The notes under the pieces are model-generated. The model ran no database searches, was not told the origin of the DNA, and was given only the letters and a program-made list of their open reading frames with translations. Below are positions 16,668 through 24,572 of a DNA stretch of 49,982 nucleotides, piece by piece. Both the position numbers and the translations under genes were made by a program. This DNA comes from Rhodopirellula sp. Its GTDB lineage: Bacteria > Planctomycetota > Planctomycetia > Pirellulales > Pirellulaceae. Location of the stretch: positions 1 through 49,982 of the forward strand of contig NZGD01000263.1 of assembly GCA_002690925.1 (NCBI GenBank). The letters run 5' to 3'. Numbering within the stretch: position 1 is the first letter of the stretch; every line of letters starts with the position of its first letter.

Positions 16668-18281
16668 CTACGGCCGATCAAGGATTTCAGGACGCGTTCC
16701 CAGCACGACCGTTATCGTCAGCGGCCTACCCTGCCTCACTAGTTCCAGCGTGATATCGGAACCCGCCAATGAACCACCAATCAGCCGCATCAGGTGAGAC
16801 AGATCTCTAACGACCACATTATCGACGGTCAGAATGTGATCCCCCAGCTCCAGTCCTGCGAGAGCAGCCGGTGAATTCTCATTGGTTAACCCCCTAATCA
16901 GGGCTCCACGTATCTGAAGATTATCACCAATGAGATTTTCTTCCTCAACCTCGCCGAGACGCACCCCCAACCAACCTCGATCAACGCGACCGATCTCCTT
17001 CAGCCGTTCGTAAACCTGCTTCGCGACATTACTTGGTACAGCGAAACTAACACCCTGATAGCTTTCACCAACAATCGCGGTATTGATACCTACGAGTGAC
17101 CCACGACCGTCGACAAGAGGCCCCCCACTATTGCCTGGGTTCACCGCAACATCACTTTGCATGAAGTCCTGATAGTGTGTGCTGTCTTCAACCATCCGGT
17201 GCTTCCCACTGAGAATCCCAAACGTGACAGTTTGGTCCAATCCGAATGGGCTACCTACAGCCCATACCGGCGAACCTACTCGGCAACGATCACTATCGCC
17301 CCACGCGATCGGAATCAATTCATCAGCGTCTACCTTCAAAACAGCCAAGTCAGTCTGTTTGTCCGTACCAATGATGGCAGCACTCAGTCGACGACCGTCT
17401 CCCAAAGTAACATAAATCTCCTCACCACCATCAATCACGTGGCGATTCGTGAGCACATACCCATCTTCAGTGACTATGACCCCACTGCCCTGATCAGTTT
17501 GCGGCTGGTAGAGGGGAATGACTCGTCCCTGAATCCTGACATCGCCCAGTGCCGAAGGCTGCTTGACATCAATGTGAACAACACTCGGCCCGACAGTTGA
17601 AGTTACCATTTGGTACGCTTTGCTCAACGTATCGAGCGACACGTTACGCAAGCCCTCTGACCCCGATTCATATTCTGCTCGCAATTCTCCCCTATGCCAG
17701 CCGTATCGAATTTCCTCAACGACACGGGGTACAAAATAGCGAGCCGCCAACAGCAGCACTGCCATTGTCGCCAGCAGAAACAAACTTTGACGCAAGGGAT
17801 CCTGTTGAACGCTGCGGCGTCCAGCCACTGAATCAAGATGCCCACCTGCTTTGAAGTGCATCTCCAACTCTGAATTTGGAGCCCCCGTGAACTCCCCATG
17901 ACCAAGCCGCAACTTGGGATGTTCTGGCGATTCACAACAACCCGAAAGAGACAATTCATTCCGAGGTCCGCTTGTCCCAATTGCTTCACATGAGCCTTCA
18001 CCAGACCGTTCGGGGCTCGCAATCATTTGCCCTGTTGAGTTGGAACCCGCCGACTGCTTGATATCTACCTGCTGCTTCACTTCACTCTCGGAGGCCCGAG
18101 TTCGAATGTCAATGTTCGACACATTTTCGTCCAAGCCCTCTGCAATTTGGTTTGGGCTAAGGCTGTCACTCGGTGTCACCGATGAGGGTGTCACCGATGA
18201 GGGTGTCACCGAAGAGAGCGAGCCATCTACACCATCATCCAGTTCAGAATGCGGTCGGCTTGATGATGGGTCATGGTTCAT
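16668..18281 (-). CDS. Membrane-anchored HtrA/DegP-type serine protease with PDZ domain
   Basis: The trypsin-like protease domain has a complete triad: His281 in VLTNRHVIDGG, Asp311 in DKQTDLAVLKVD and Ser385 in NPGNSGGPL (numbered from the ATG at 18281). A single PDZ domain follows (RGWLGVRLGEVEEE to the C-terminus, with AGLELGDHILTVD). One transmembrane helix at about 165-185 (LFLLATMAVLLLAARYF) places the protease outside the cytoplasmic membrane. The first 160 residues are a Ser/Pro/Glu-rich cytoplasmic tail, unusual for DegP/DegS proteins, which normally start at or near the membrane segment. It includes a perfect 5-residue repeat (SSVTP). An upstream TTG/ATG region to 18431 could lengthen the N-terminus, but its composition looks non-coding. 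Role: extracytoplasmic protein quality control. Confidence 0.9.
   Translation of the reverse strand: MNHDPSSSRPHSELDDGVDGSLSSVTPSSVTPSSVTPSDSLSPNQIAEGLDENVSNIDIRTRASESEVKQQVDIKQSAGSNSTGQMIASPERSGEGSCEAIGTSGPRNELSLSGCCESPEHPKLRLGHGEFTGAPNSELEMHFKAGGHLDSVAGRRSVQQDPLRQSLFLLATMAVLLLAARYFVPRVVEEIRYGWHRGELRAEYESGSEGLRNVSLDTLSKAYQMVTSTVGPSVVHIDVKQPSALGDVRIQGRVIPLYQPQTDQGSGVIVTEDGYVLTNRHVIDGGEEIYVTLGDGRRLSAAIIGTDKQTDLAVLKVDADELIPIAWGDSDRCRVGSPVWAVGSPFGLDQTVTFGILSGKHRMVEDSTHYQDFMQSDVAVNPGNSGGPLVDGRGSLVGINTAIVGESYQGVSFAVPSNVAKQVYERLKEIGRVDRGWLGVRLGEVEEENLIGDNLQIRGALIRGLTNENSPAALAGLELGDHILTVDNVVVRDLSHLMRLIGGSLAGSDITLELVRQGRPLTITVVLGTRPEILDRP
18172..18216. repeat. Three tandem 15-bp repeats within the protease N-terminal tail
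   Basis: Copies of ggtgtcaccgatgag lie at 18172-18186 and 18187-18201 (identical) and 18202-18216 (one mismatch). They encode Ser-Ser-Val-Thr-Pro three times in the disordered tail of the HtrA-type protease. The unit length is a multiple of three, so copy-number change would keep the frame. Confidence 0.9.
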
Positions 18282-18624
18282 TGAGGCAACGTGGAGAACA
18301 ACGTGGAGGAAGACTACTCTTGGTGAGGGAGCAACCTCTCTTAAGCAATGGCTTCGGCTCTTTTGGTCACTACATTGTAGCGCAGAGGCGACCTCAAAAA
18401 GACATGAATTCCGTAAGAAAGCTGCCAACACGATCTATTTCCAAGACGCAAAACGTGCCTAATCCTTATGTTTGAGTTCCTCAACCCCCATTGTTGAACC
18501 TCCCCAGCTCGAGAAACTGTTGCTACGGGTCACCCCGCCGGATGCCGGAAATCGGTATCCTGTGAACAGTAACTCGTGCCGATGTGGGTTCAATTTTTTC
18601 TGACTCGTGGCCAAAATTCCATCC
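18282..18624. other. Divergent promoter region between the protease and the uronate-isomerase-like gene
   Basis: These 343 nt separate two divergently transcribed genes and should hold both promoters. A small TTGAG-ttc-CTCAA palindrome lies at 18472-18484. No convincing -35/-10 pair or ribosome site was found for either gene. In-frame extensions of both ORFs reach into this stretch, so the true starts could lie inside it. Confidence 0.4.
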
Positions 18625-20334
18625 ATGACTGACACCGTTCGCGATTCCATCTACGAAGCCATTGCTTCCATCCGCCTGATAGACCCACACACTCATATCA
18701 ACCCTCATGCACCAGCATCCAACACGCTGGCAGATTTGCTTGGTTATCACTACTACACTGAGCTTGCGCATTCAGCTGGAATGCCTAAAGAACAAATTGA
18801 GGAAGATGGCCTCAGCCGTCGAGAACTGGTCCGACGGCTGGTAACCAACCTCTCCCCCCTTGCAAACACAGCGCAATATCGATGGCTGATTGAAATTTGC
18901 CGCAAGTTTTTTGGTTTCACTGGTGAGCGACTGGATGGATCCAATTGGGAAGAAGTATTCGAAACGTCTGAAAAGCAGATGAAACTTGCGGACTGGCCTC
19001 AGATGGTTCTTGACCAAAGTAATGTCGAGGCTGTTTTTCTGACGAATGACTTCGACGATGAACTTGAGGGATTTGACAGTGACACGTACATTCCGTGCTT
19101 ACGAACGGACGACCTTGTTTTCCATCTCTCCAAATCCGAGACAAGAGAGCGTTTGGCCGCATGCACCGGCATCGAACTGAATGGTTCCCTTGCCAACCTT
19201 CGTGAATCGCTGCGTCAAAGATTCGAACACTTCGTGGGTCGCGGAGCACGTGCGTGTGCAATTTCTTTGCCCCCAGACTTTTCCCCCACGCGTGTCAGTG
19301 ATGGCCGTGCGACCACGGCGTTAAGTGACGTGCTTCTCCATGGTGTCATGGCAGACCCAGCTCACCAGACAGCTCTTTCCCGCAGTGTGTTTTGGACACT
19401 TGCAGAATTGTGTGATGAGTACGGCCTGCCATTTGATCTGATGATCGGTGTCAATCGTGGTGTCTATCCAGATGGCGTGTACCAAGGGCAAGACCTTTAC
19501 GACAGCAGGGTTTCGCTGATTCAGTATCGTGAACTCTTCAACTCATTCCCACAAGTAAAATTTCCCATCTCTGTCTTGGCGAGTGTCACAAACCAGGAGC
19601 TTGTCAGCTACGCATGGATTTTCCCAAATGTAATAACGAATGGACACTGGTGGTACAGCAACACACCTTCGTTCATCGCGAGAGACGCGACAGCAAGACT
19701 CGAGGCAGTTCCACAAACGAAACAGATTGCTTATTACAGTGATGCCTACAAGCTGGAATTCGTCTGGCCCAAGTTTGATATGTATCGACAGATTCTCTCA
19801 GGCATCCTGACGGACCATTTTGTAAAAGGAAATGGCTGGAGCGAGGAACGTGCAATCGAACTTGGCCGCCAAATCCTGCGAAGCAATGTGGACGAGATAT
19901 TCCCAAGGCCCACCACAGGAAACAAGACTCAGCCAGCAACAACTGAATCAATTACCAATGATTCCATCACATCCAATGAAAATCCTTCAGTAATCTCGAT
20001 GATTAGCGAGGATGAACTCGACCCGCTCCCCAGTCACGAGGAAATTCAATCAGCCAACGCGGACGACGTACAACTATTCGATGATTCTATCGAACAGAGT
20101 CACCCGACGACGGATGAACTCGCGTCTGAGATTGATCCAGAGCCACTGGATGTGGGCGACGTGTTGGGAACGGACTCAGAGCCGACCACAAATCCGGACA
20201 TTCAGATGCTGAGAGGAGAAGATTCCTTCGAAGTCGATGAAGAATCATTACTGCTTCGACCTGACCCAACCACAGGCGAATTAAAATTCCCACCGTCCAA
20301 TGATGACGAGAACACAACATCCTCCGACGACTAG
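18625..20334 (+). CDS. Uronate isomerase (UxaC)-like amidohydrolase with acidic C-terminal extension
   Basis: The first 430 residues resemble glucuronate/uronate isomerases of the amidohydrolase superfamily. IRLIDPHTHINPHAP near 18-32 supplies the metal-binding His-x-His; YRWLIEICRKFFG, VEAVFLTNDFDD and GLPFDLMIGVNRGVYPDG follow. The C-terminal part has NGHWWYSNTPSFI and AYYSDAYKLEFVWPKFDMYR, which parallel the WW-N-P and late Asp segments of UxaC. Known family members interconvert hexuronates and fructuronate-type ketoses; the substrate here is not established. About 140 extra residues at the C-terminus are rich in Asp, Glu, Ser, Thr and Pro and are probably disordered. The ATG at 18625 is preferred over an in-frame GTG at 18607; no ribosome site is visible. 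It is one of three clear plus-strand genes and stands alone, not in a uronate operon. Confidence 0.78.
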   Translation: MTDTVRDSIYEAIASIRLIDPHTHINPHAPASNTLADLLGYHYYTELAHSAGMPKEQIEEDGLSRRELVRRLVTNLSPLANTAQYRWLIEICRKFFGFTGERLDGSNWEEVFETSEKQMKLADWPQMVLDQSNVEAVFLTNDFDDELEGFDSDTYIPCLRTDDLVFHLSKSETRERLAACTGIELNGSLANLRESLRQRFEHFVGRGARACAISLPPDFSPTRVSDGRATTALSDVLLHGVMADPAHQTALSRSVFWTLAELCDEYGLPFDLMIGVNRGVYPDGVYQGQDLYDSRVSLIQYRELFNSFPQVKFPISVLASVTNQELVSYAWIFPNVITNGHWWYSNTPSFIARDATARLEAVPQTKQIAYYSDAYKLEFVWPKFDMYRQILSGILTDHFVKGNGWSEERAIELGRQILRSNVDEIFPRPTTGNKTQPATTESITNDSITSNENPSVISMISEDELDPLPSHEEIQSANADDVQLFDDSIEQSHPTTDELASEIDPEPLDVGDVLGTDSEPTTNPDIQMLRGEDSFEVDEESLLLRPDPTTGELKFPPSNDDENTTSSDD

Positions 20335-20419
20335 GAGGACGTCTCAATGAAATGAATGCGGGTCTAAAATCCGTCGAGTTCAATGCCAAATTTTGCAACT
20401 CCGCTTCAATGCTAATGCC

Positions 20420-20436
20420 GTCAGCTTCACGCTGAC
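20420..20436. repeat. Inverted repeat over the leuA stop codon
   Basis: GTCAGC, 5 nt, GCTGAC is a perfect 6-bp inverted repeat that contains the leuA TGA in its loop. It lacks a T-run in either direction and so is not a classical terminator for the convergent genes leuA and the uronate-isomerase-like gene, but it may mark the 3' end. Confidence 0.4.
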
Positions 20437-22019
20437 TCATCCTGCGGCAGGGACTTTTCAGAGATAATCCTGTTGATTGCATTGAGCATTGCTAAAATCG
20501 TGCTCTCGACACTATCCGTGCTCACCCCGACTCCACGGTAAGTACGTCCTTTGTGCTCAACCTCCAGGTTCACTTCGCCGATCGCATCACGCCCGAGGGT
20601 TGCGCTGCGTACGCGAAAATCTTTGCAGACGACCTCAATGCCAGTGATTTTTTCCACCGCCCAAAAAGCCGCATCAATAGGACCATCGCCTAGTTCAATA
20701 CACTCTGTCGCTTCTTTATCACCGCAGCACAGGGTCAGCTCAACATGGGGCTGCCGTGACTTCCCGCTGGTCACGACATAATCCACGAGTGTCCATTGCT
20801 CGTCGACACTTCCGCTGATTTGCTGCTGCACCAATGCAATGATGTCTCCATCATAAATTTCCTTCTTCTTATCAGCCAAGGACTTGAACTGTTCAAAGAC
20901 GACCTGCAACTGCTCACCAGTCAACGTGAAGCCAAGTGTCTTTGCCCGATCAGCCAATGCCGCTCTGCCGCTGTGCTTTCCAAGAACCAGGTCCGTCTTG
21001 GAAAACCCAACCTCTTCAGGCGACATAATCTCGTACGTACTGCGTTCTTTCAGCATGCCATCCTGGTGAATTCCTGATTCATGCGCAAACGCATTTTTCC
21101 CTACGATCGCCTTGTTACGCTGCACTTGAATTCCGGTTGTCTTGCTTACCAAGCGGCTCGCCGGAACCAAACGTTTGGAATCGATATTCGTAGTACACCG
21201 ATAAAAATCATTTCTTGTCTGAAGTGCCATCACAACCTCTTCTAATGCTGCGTTGCCCGCTCTTTCCCCGATTCCATTAATGGTGCATTCAATCTGGCCC
21301 GCACCCGCTGCAACGGCGGCCATGCTATTACTTACGGCCATTCCCAGATCATCGTGACAATGCGTACTCACAACCGCCTTCCCAATATTCGGCACGCGAT
21401 CCTGCAACATTCGAAAGCGATCATAAATCTCTCCTGGTGTCGCATAACCAACGGTATCAGGAATATTTACGGTTTTCGCCCCAGCGTCGATCGCTGCCTC
21501 AACGACTTGGCACAGAAAGTCGTTCTCGGTACGGCAGGCATCCTCAGGTGAGAACTCGACATCATCACAGTAGCTGACAGCACGTTTCACCCCAGCAACG
21601 GCCCGCTCAATAATTTCATCCGGACTCATTCTCAACTTGAATTCACGATGAATTGCACTGGTCGCCAAGAACACATGAATGCGTGAACTGGGTGCATACT
21701 TGACGGCCTCCCACGCAGCATCAATATCTTTGTCACTACAACGTGCCAAACCACAAATCGTCGCGCCTCTGACAGTCTGAGCTATCTGCTTGACTGCTTC
21801 AAAGTCGCCAGGTGATGCGATGGGAAAACCGGCCTCGATGATGTCGACGCCCATCTCAGCCAAGACCTGGGCTACCTCCAGCTTTTCGGCAAGATTCATA
21901 CTCGCACCAGGTGACTGCTCACCATCGCGGAGAGTGGTATCAAAAATACGAATCATTCGTGGCTCGGACTGATCGGTTTCATCGCTGTTGGCTGCATGGG
22001 CCGGATTCGGATGCGACAT
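20427..22019 (-). CDS. leuA: 2-isopropylmalate synthase
   Basis: LeuA condenses acetyl-CoA with 2-oxoisovalerate, the first committed step of leucine synthesis. The catalytic TIM barrel starts MIRIFDTTLRDGEQSPGASM (about 22-41) with metal-binding Asp; IEAGFPIASPGDFEAV, STHCHDDLGMAVSNSMAA (metal His-x-His) and INGIGERAGNAALEEVVMA are intact. VGKNAFAHESGIHQDGML lies at the start of the linker. The C-terminal regulatory LeuA dimer domain, residues about 400-520, is the site of leucine feedback inhibition. The 530-aa length fits the long bacterial form. The ATG at 22019 has AAAGG 11 nt upstream; 21 extra N-terminal residues precede the conserved core. Its 185-nt leader carries a leucine-rich ORF and a terminator, so expression is probably set by attenuation. 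Confidence 0.97.
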   Translation of the reverse strand: MSHPNPAHAANSDETDQSEPRMIRIFDTTLRDGEQSPGASMNLAEKLEVAQVLAEMGVDIIEAGFPIASPGDFEAVKQIAQTVRGATICGLARCSDKDIDAAWEAVKYAPSSRIHVFLATSAIHREFKLRMSPDEIIERAVAGVKRAVSYCDDVEFSPEDACRTENDFLCQVVEAAIDAGAKTVNIPDTVGYATPGEIYDRFRMLQDRVPNIGKAVVSTHCHDDLGMAVSNSMAAVAAGAGQIECTINGIGERAGNAALEEVVMALQTRNDFYRCTTNIDSKRLVPASRLVSKTTGIQVQRNKAIVGKNAFAHESGIHQDGMLKERSTYEIMSPEEVGFSKTDLVLGKHSGRAALADRAKTLGFTLTGEQLQVVFEQFKSLADKKKEIYDGDIIALVQQQISGSVDEQWTLVDYVVTSGKSRQPHVELTLCCGDKEATECIELGDGPIDAAFWAVEKITGIEVVCKDFRVRSATLGRDAIGEVNLEVEHKGRTYRGVGVSTDSVESTILAMLNAINRIISEKSLPQDESA

Positions 22020-22062
22020 TTCTGGTATTACCTTTGAACAGTTGTTTATTAGCCAGCGACAG

Positions 22063-22097
22063 AAAAAAAAAACCCGAGTCGCTGGGCGACTCGGGTT
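22063..22097 (-). terminator. Intrinsic terminator (attenuator) in the leuA leader
   Basis: On the minus strand AACCCGAGTCGC and GCGACTCGGGTT form a perfect 12-bp stem with a 3-nt loop (22071-22097), followed at once by a T-run of eight beyond the stem (ten counting the paired Ts). This is the strongest intrinsic terminator in the window. It lies between the leucine-rich leader ORF and leuA, 43 nt before the leuA ATG. Termination there would stop leuA transcription, so it must be conditional. Confidence 0.9.
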
Positions 22098-22144
22098 CGT
22101 TGTTTTGTCGTGCGAAAGACCTCAACGGTCTATCCAAACCCTCA

Positions 22145-22204
22145 TCAGCCGCCTGTTTGGCGTTCAATTAGTAGGAGCAATAGGTCGAAGGTTTGGTTTC
22201 GCAT
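22145..22204 (-). CDS. leuL: leuA leader peptide with five consecutive Leu codons
   Basis: The 19-residue ORF reads MRNQTFDLLLLLIERQTGG and ends in tandem TGA TGA. Residues 8-12 are five leucines encoded by CTA TTG CTC CTA CTA. An in-frame TAA four codons before the ATG fixes the start. There is no Shine-Dalgarno sequence; the ATG lies 6 nt past a good -10 element, so the transcript may begin at the AUG itself (leaderless). The stop codon sits inside the antiterminator segment, as expected of an attenuation leader. The peptide itself needs no function: the leucine codons sense charged leucyl-tRNA by ribosome stalling. The symbol follows the enterobacterial leu leader by analogy of role, not by sequence. 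Confidence 0.82.
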   Translation of the reverse strand: MRNQTFDLLLLLIERQTGG

Positions 22205-22210
22205 AGTAGT

Positions 22211-22240
22211 ATGTTAGGCAAAAAAGCCCGGGAACGTCAA
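22211..22240 (-). promoter_or_regulatory. Probable sigma-70 promoter of the leuL-leuA transcript
   Basis: On the minus strand TTGACG (22240-22235, five of six match TTGACA) and TAACAT (22216-22211, four of six match TATAAT) are separated by 18 nt. The expected start point, 6-8 nt past the -10, falls at or next to the A of the leuL ATG (22204). The -35 lies in the loop of a weak GGAAC/GTTCC hairpin. This places a separate promoter between flhB and leuA. Confidence 0.6.
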
Positions 22241-22404
22241 CGGTTCCTCGTTTTTTTTCAAAAAGGCAATCGAAGGCTGCTCTTGAAGTATCTCAGAACT
22301 ATAGAGCGGCATTTCGCAAAAAACATCAGAGATTTTGCGAGGAAAAACCCCACAAAATTCTGAGTCACTACTTTCCCTGAGTTGAAAAACCAAACCCGCT
22401 GGGG

Positions 22405-23484
22405 TCAGGCAGCAGCCTCGGGAATATCCTTCCCCTGCAACTGATAAACATATCTCAGCACCTCGGCCACCGCCTGATAGCGATCAGCGGGTATTACATC
22501 ACCTACCTCGACCGTTTTGTACAAAACCTGTGCCAATGGTTTGCGTTCAACCACTGGAATTCCATTTTCCAATGCCAAACGCCTGATTTTCTGGGCCACT
22601 CCCCCTGCCCCTTTGGCGACGACGACTGGCGCGGGCATGGTTAAGGGATCATATTGAATCGCAATTGCCAGCTCAGTTGGATTACTGACCACCACATCAG
22701 CGTTGGGAACTTCATTTTCGGCACGTTGCATCATCATTTGCCGTTGCACCATTCTTCGTCGGGCAGCTACCTGTGGATCCCCCTCCGTTTCTTTCAGCTC
22801 ATCCCGAACTTCCTGGTCTGTCATCATTAAATCCTGTTCATGCTTCCATTTTTGAAAAGCAAATTCAAGAATTGCCAAGACGAAAAGAGCCAAGCCAATC
22901 CAAACACAGGTTCCGAGCAGGCAGCTAAACAAAGTAGATGCAATTTGGGGGACACTCAATTCTCCCATTTGCAAAATGGCATCGCCGTAATAGGTAACAG
23001 CAAAGAAGGCAACAACTGCAATCACAGCGACCTTGAAAAGTCCAAATCCCAGTCTCGCTACACCTTGAAGTGAGACAATTTTCTTCACTCCTGAAAGTGG
23101 ACTGATATGGCTCAATTTGGGAATGATTTTTTTGGTACTGAAAACAACACCAGTCTGAGTCACGTTGACAAGCACGCCAGCTATCAACATTGCGAGCAAA
23201 AGCGGGACAGCTGCAAGAGCAAGACGCCCTGCATACCCCAGTAACCAATTTGCAGCGTCATTGGTTCCGAGCGACTCCATGCGCGGTAGAGACAGTGCAT
23301 CGACAAGAGCCGCTGCCAGATGCTCAGCTGCTGGCGGCCCAAACATCCACAAAGTGCCGGCAGCTGCCAGCAACATGCCAGCGGATGTTAAATCCTGGCT
23401 GCGAACAACCTGCCCTTCTTCACGGGCCTGACGTCTTCGCCGTTCACTTGCTGAATGCTTTTTATCACCACTGGAATCAGCCAT
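22405..23484 (-). CDS. flhB: Flagellar export switch protein FlhB
   Basis: FlhB is the substrate-specificity switch of the flagellar type III export gate. The 359-aa product begins with a charged stretch (KKHSASERRRRQAREEGQVV), then four membrane helices between about 30 and 215, and a cytoplasmic C-domain. The autocleavage site reads VVVSNPTELAIAIQYDP: NPT is kept, but the usual His after it is Glu. VVAKGAGGVAQKIRRLALEN and IPVVERKPLAQVLY follow as expected. It is the last gene of fliP-fliQ-fliR-flhB, 29 nt after fliR. About 200 nt separate it from the leuA leader, and no strong terminator was found between them. Confidence 0.95.
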   Translation of the reverse strand: MADSSGDKKHSASERRRRQAREEGQVVRSQDLTSAGMLLAAAGTLWMFGPPAAEHLAAALVDALSLPRMESLGTNDAANWLLGYAGRLALAAVPLLLAMLIAGVLVNVTQTGVVFSTKKIIPKLSHISPLSGVKKIVSLQGVARLGFGLFKVAVIAVVAFFAVTYYGDAILQMGELSVPQIASTLFSCLLGTCVWIGLALFVLAILEFAFQKWKHEQDLMMTDQEVRDELKETEGDPQVAARRRMVQRQMMMQRAENEVPNADVVVSNPTELAIAIQYDPLTMPAPVVVAKGAGGVAQKIRRLALENGIPVVERKPLAQVLYKTVEVGDVIPADRYQAVAEVLRYVYQLQGKDIPEAAA

Positions 23485-23513
23485 TTTCGATTAGCTCCTA
23501 ACTCGATTCATGG

Positions 23514-24293
23514 CTACCAGAGACGACTTAATTTTGCGGCGACTGTCGCCAGTTCACTTTGAAAGACGAGGCCCACGGATCCGATGGTCACGCTCAAAAC
23601 CACAAGCATCGCCAAAGCATTGATACTCAATCCAATCGCCAAAACATTGATTTGGGGTAACGTGCGACTGATCAACCCGGTGACAAGGTTACTTAGCAGC
23701 AAGGCCGCTATGACTGGCGCTGCAATCCGAACGCCCGATGCCATTCCCGCGGATAATTGCCCCACGACCAAATTCATCATCGAATCGTGGAACACCACAT
23801 GCCCAGGCGGCACCGCATGAAAACTGTCAAGCAGCACACCCAACAAAATCCGATGGCCGCCCACAAGTAACATCACGGCGGTTACTAACAAACCGACCAA
23901 ACGAGCGACTGATGGCATGCTGCTGGATGTAGTTGGATCAACCGCATCACCCAACTGCATTCCACCCGTACTGGTAATCATTTCACCGCCCATTTGTAGT
24001 CCGGTGATGATCAACTGCACGGTGGCGCCAATCAACAAACCAATCAAACCCTCTCTTACGATCGCAATCGCCAGTTCAACCAGATTGTCGATTTGTGGAA
24101 GATTTTGAATCGGTGTTTCACTCGCTACTGGAGGAAGTACCAATGCTGTCAAAGTGATCGCCAAGAAAGCACGTATGCGTTTTGGAACGCCCACTCCCAC
24201 CGATGGCATCGACATCAACAACGCGCTCATCCGTGTCATGACCAAAACGCCAAGCACAAGATGCTCCATCAACCAATTGGTCAACATCTCCAT
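23514..24293 (-). CDS. fliR: Flagellar export gate protein FliR
   Basis: A 259-aa membrane protein with about six helices. FliR forms the core export channel with FliP and FliQ. Family-like segments are MTRMSALLMSMPSVGVGVP near the start, EGLIGLLIGATVQLIITGLQ near 93-112, GGEMITSTGGMQLGDAVDP (about 114-132), and RTLPQINVLAIGLSINALAM near 210-229. The ATG at 24293 overlaps the fliQ stop by one base (TGATG), a sign of translational coupling. Size and position in the operon fit. Confidence 0.94.
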   Translation of the reverse strand: MEMLTNWLMEHLVLGVLVMTRMSALLMSMPSVGVGVPKRIRAFLAITLTALVLPPVASETPIQNLPQIDNLVELAIAIVREGLIGLLIGATVQLIITGLQMGGEMITSTGGMQLGDAVDPTTSSSMPSVARLVGLLVTAVMLLVGGHRILLGVLLDSFHAVPPGHVVFHDSMMNLVVGQLSAGMASGVRIAAPVIAALLLSNLVTGLISRTLPQINVLAIGLSINALAMLVVLSVTIGSVGLVFQSELATVAAKLSRLW

Positions 24294-24556
24294 CAGGGTG
24301 AACCTGCATTCTCAAAAACCACCCTCGTGAAATCGACCATTCTTGTCAGCAACCAGGGAAGGCAGGCAACAAGCACAGCCGCCATCGCCAAAATCTTCGG
24401 AACAAATGCAACCGTTTGATCCTGAACTTGGGTCAACGCCTGCATCAATCCCACCAATAAACCTGCAGCCATGCCAACTAATAAAACTGGCGCAGCGATG
24501 ATCACTGCTGACATAAGGGTTTCACGACATAAATCAACTGCTGTAGCAGCATCCAT
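24293..24556 (-). CDS. fliQ: Flagellar export gate protein FliQ
   Basis: An 87-aa protein with two transmembrane helices (about 17-37 and 52-72), the standard FliQ size. The motif AAGLLVGLMQALTQVQDQT corresponds to the conserved loop of the family (G-L-x-Q-A-x-T-Q-I-x-E/D-x-T), followed by VPKILAMAAVL. The ATG at 24556 is preferred to a TTG one codon earlier. It lies 16 nt after fliP and overlaps fliR by one base. Confidence 0.93.
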   Translation of the reverse strand: MDAATAVDLCRETLMSAVIIAAPVLLVGMAAGLLVGLMQALTQVQDQTVAFVPKILAMAAVLVACLPWLLTRMVDFTRVVFENAGSP

Positions 24557-24572
24557 CAATTCTTACACTCCG

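Larger units (their letters stand above)
22020..22204 (-). promoter_or_regulatory. leuA transcription-attenuation leader
   Basis: On the minus strand the leader holds, in order, a 19-codon leucine-rich ORF (22204-22145), alternative pairing segments, a terminator hairpin (22097-22071) with T-run, and leuA. Segment 1 CCAAACC (22196-22190, codons 3-5) is perfectly complementary to GGTTTGG (22140-22134). The same area, GGCGGCT (22153-22147) plus GGGTT (22141-22137), can instead pair with AGTCGCC (22091-22085) and AACCC (22097-22093), the 5' arm of the terminator (one G-U pair, an internal loop between the two helices). A ribosome stalled on the Leu codons would cover segment 1 and free the antiterminator; one at the stop codon would cover it and allow termination. 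Pairings were found by eye. Confidence 0.82.

Noticed and set aside
22220..22258. Hairpin GGAAC/GTTCC with T-runs on both sides, possible bidirectional terminator after flhB
   Set aside because: The stem has only 5 bp, the minus-strand T-run is separated from it by several bases, and its loop holds the TTGACG -35 of the probable leuA promoter.
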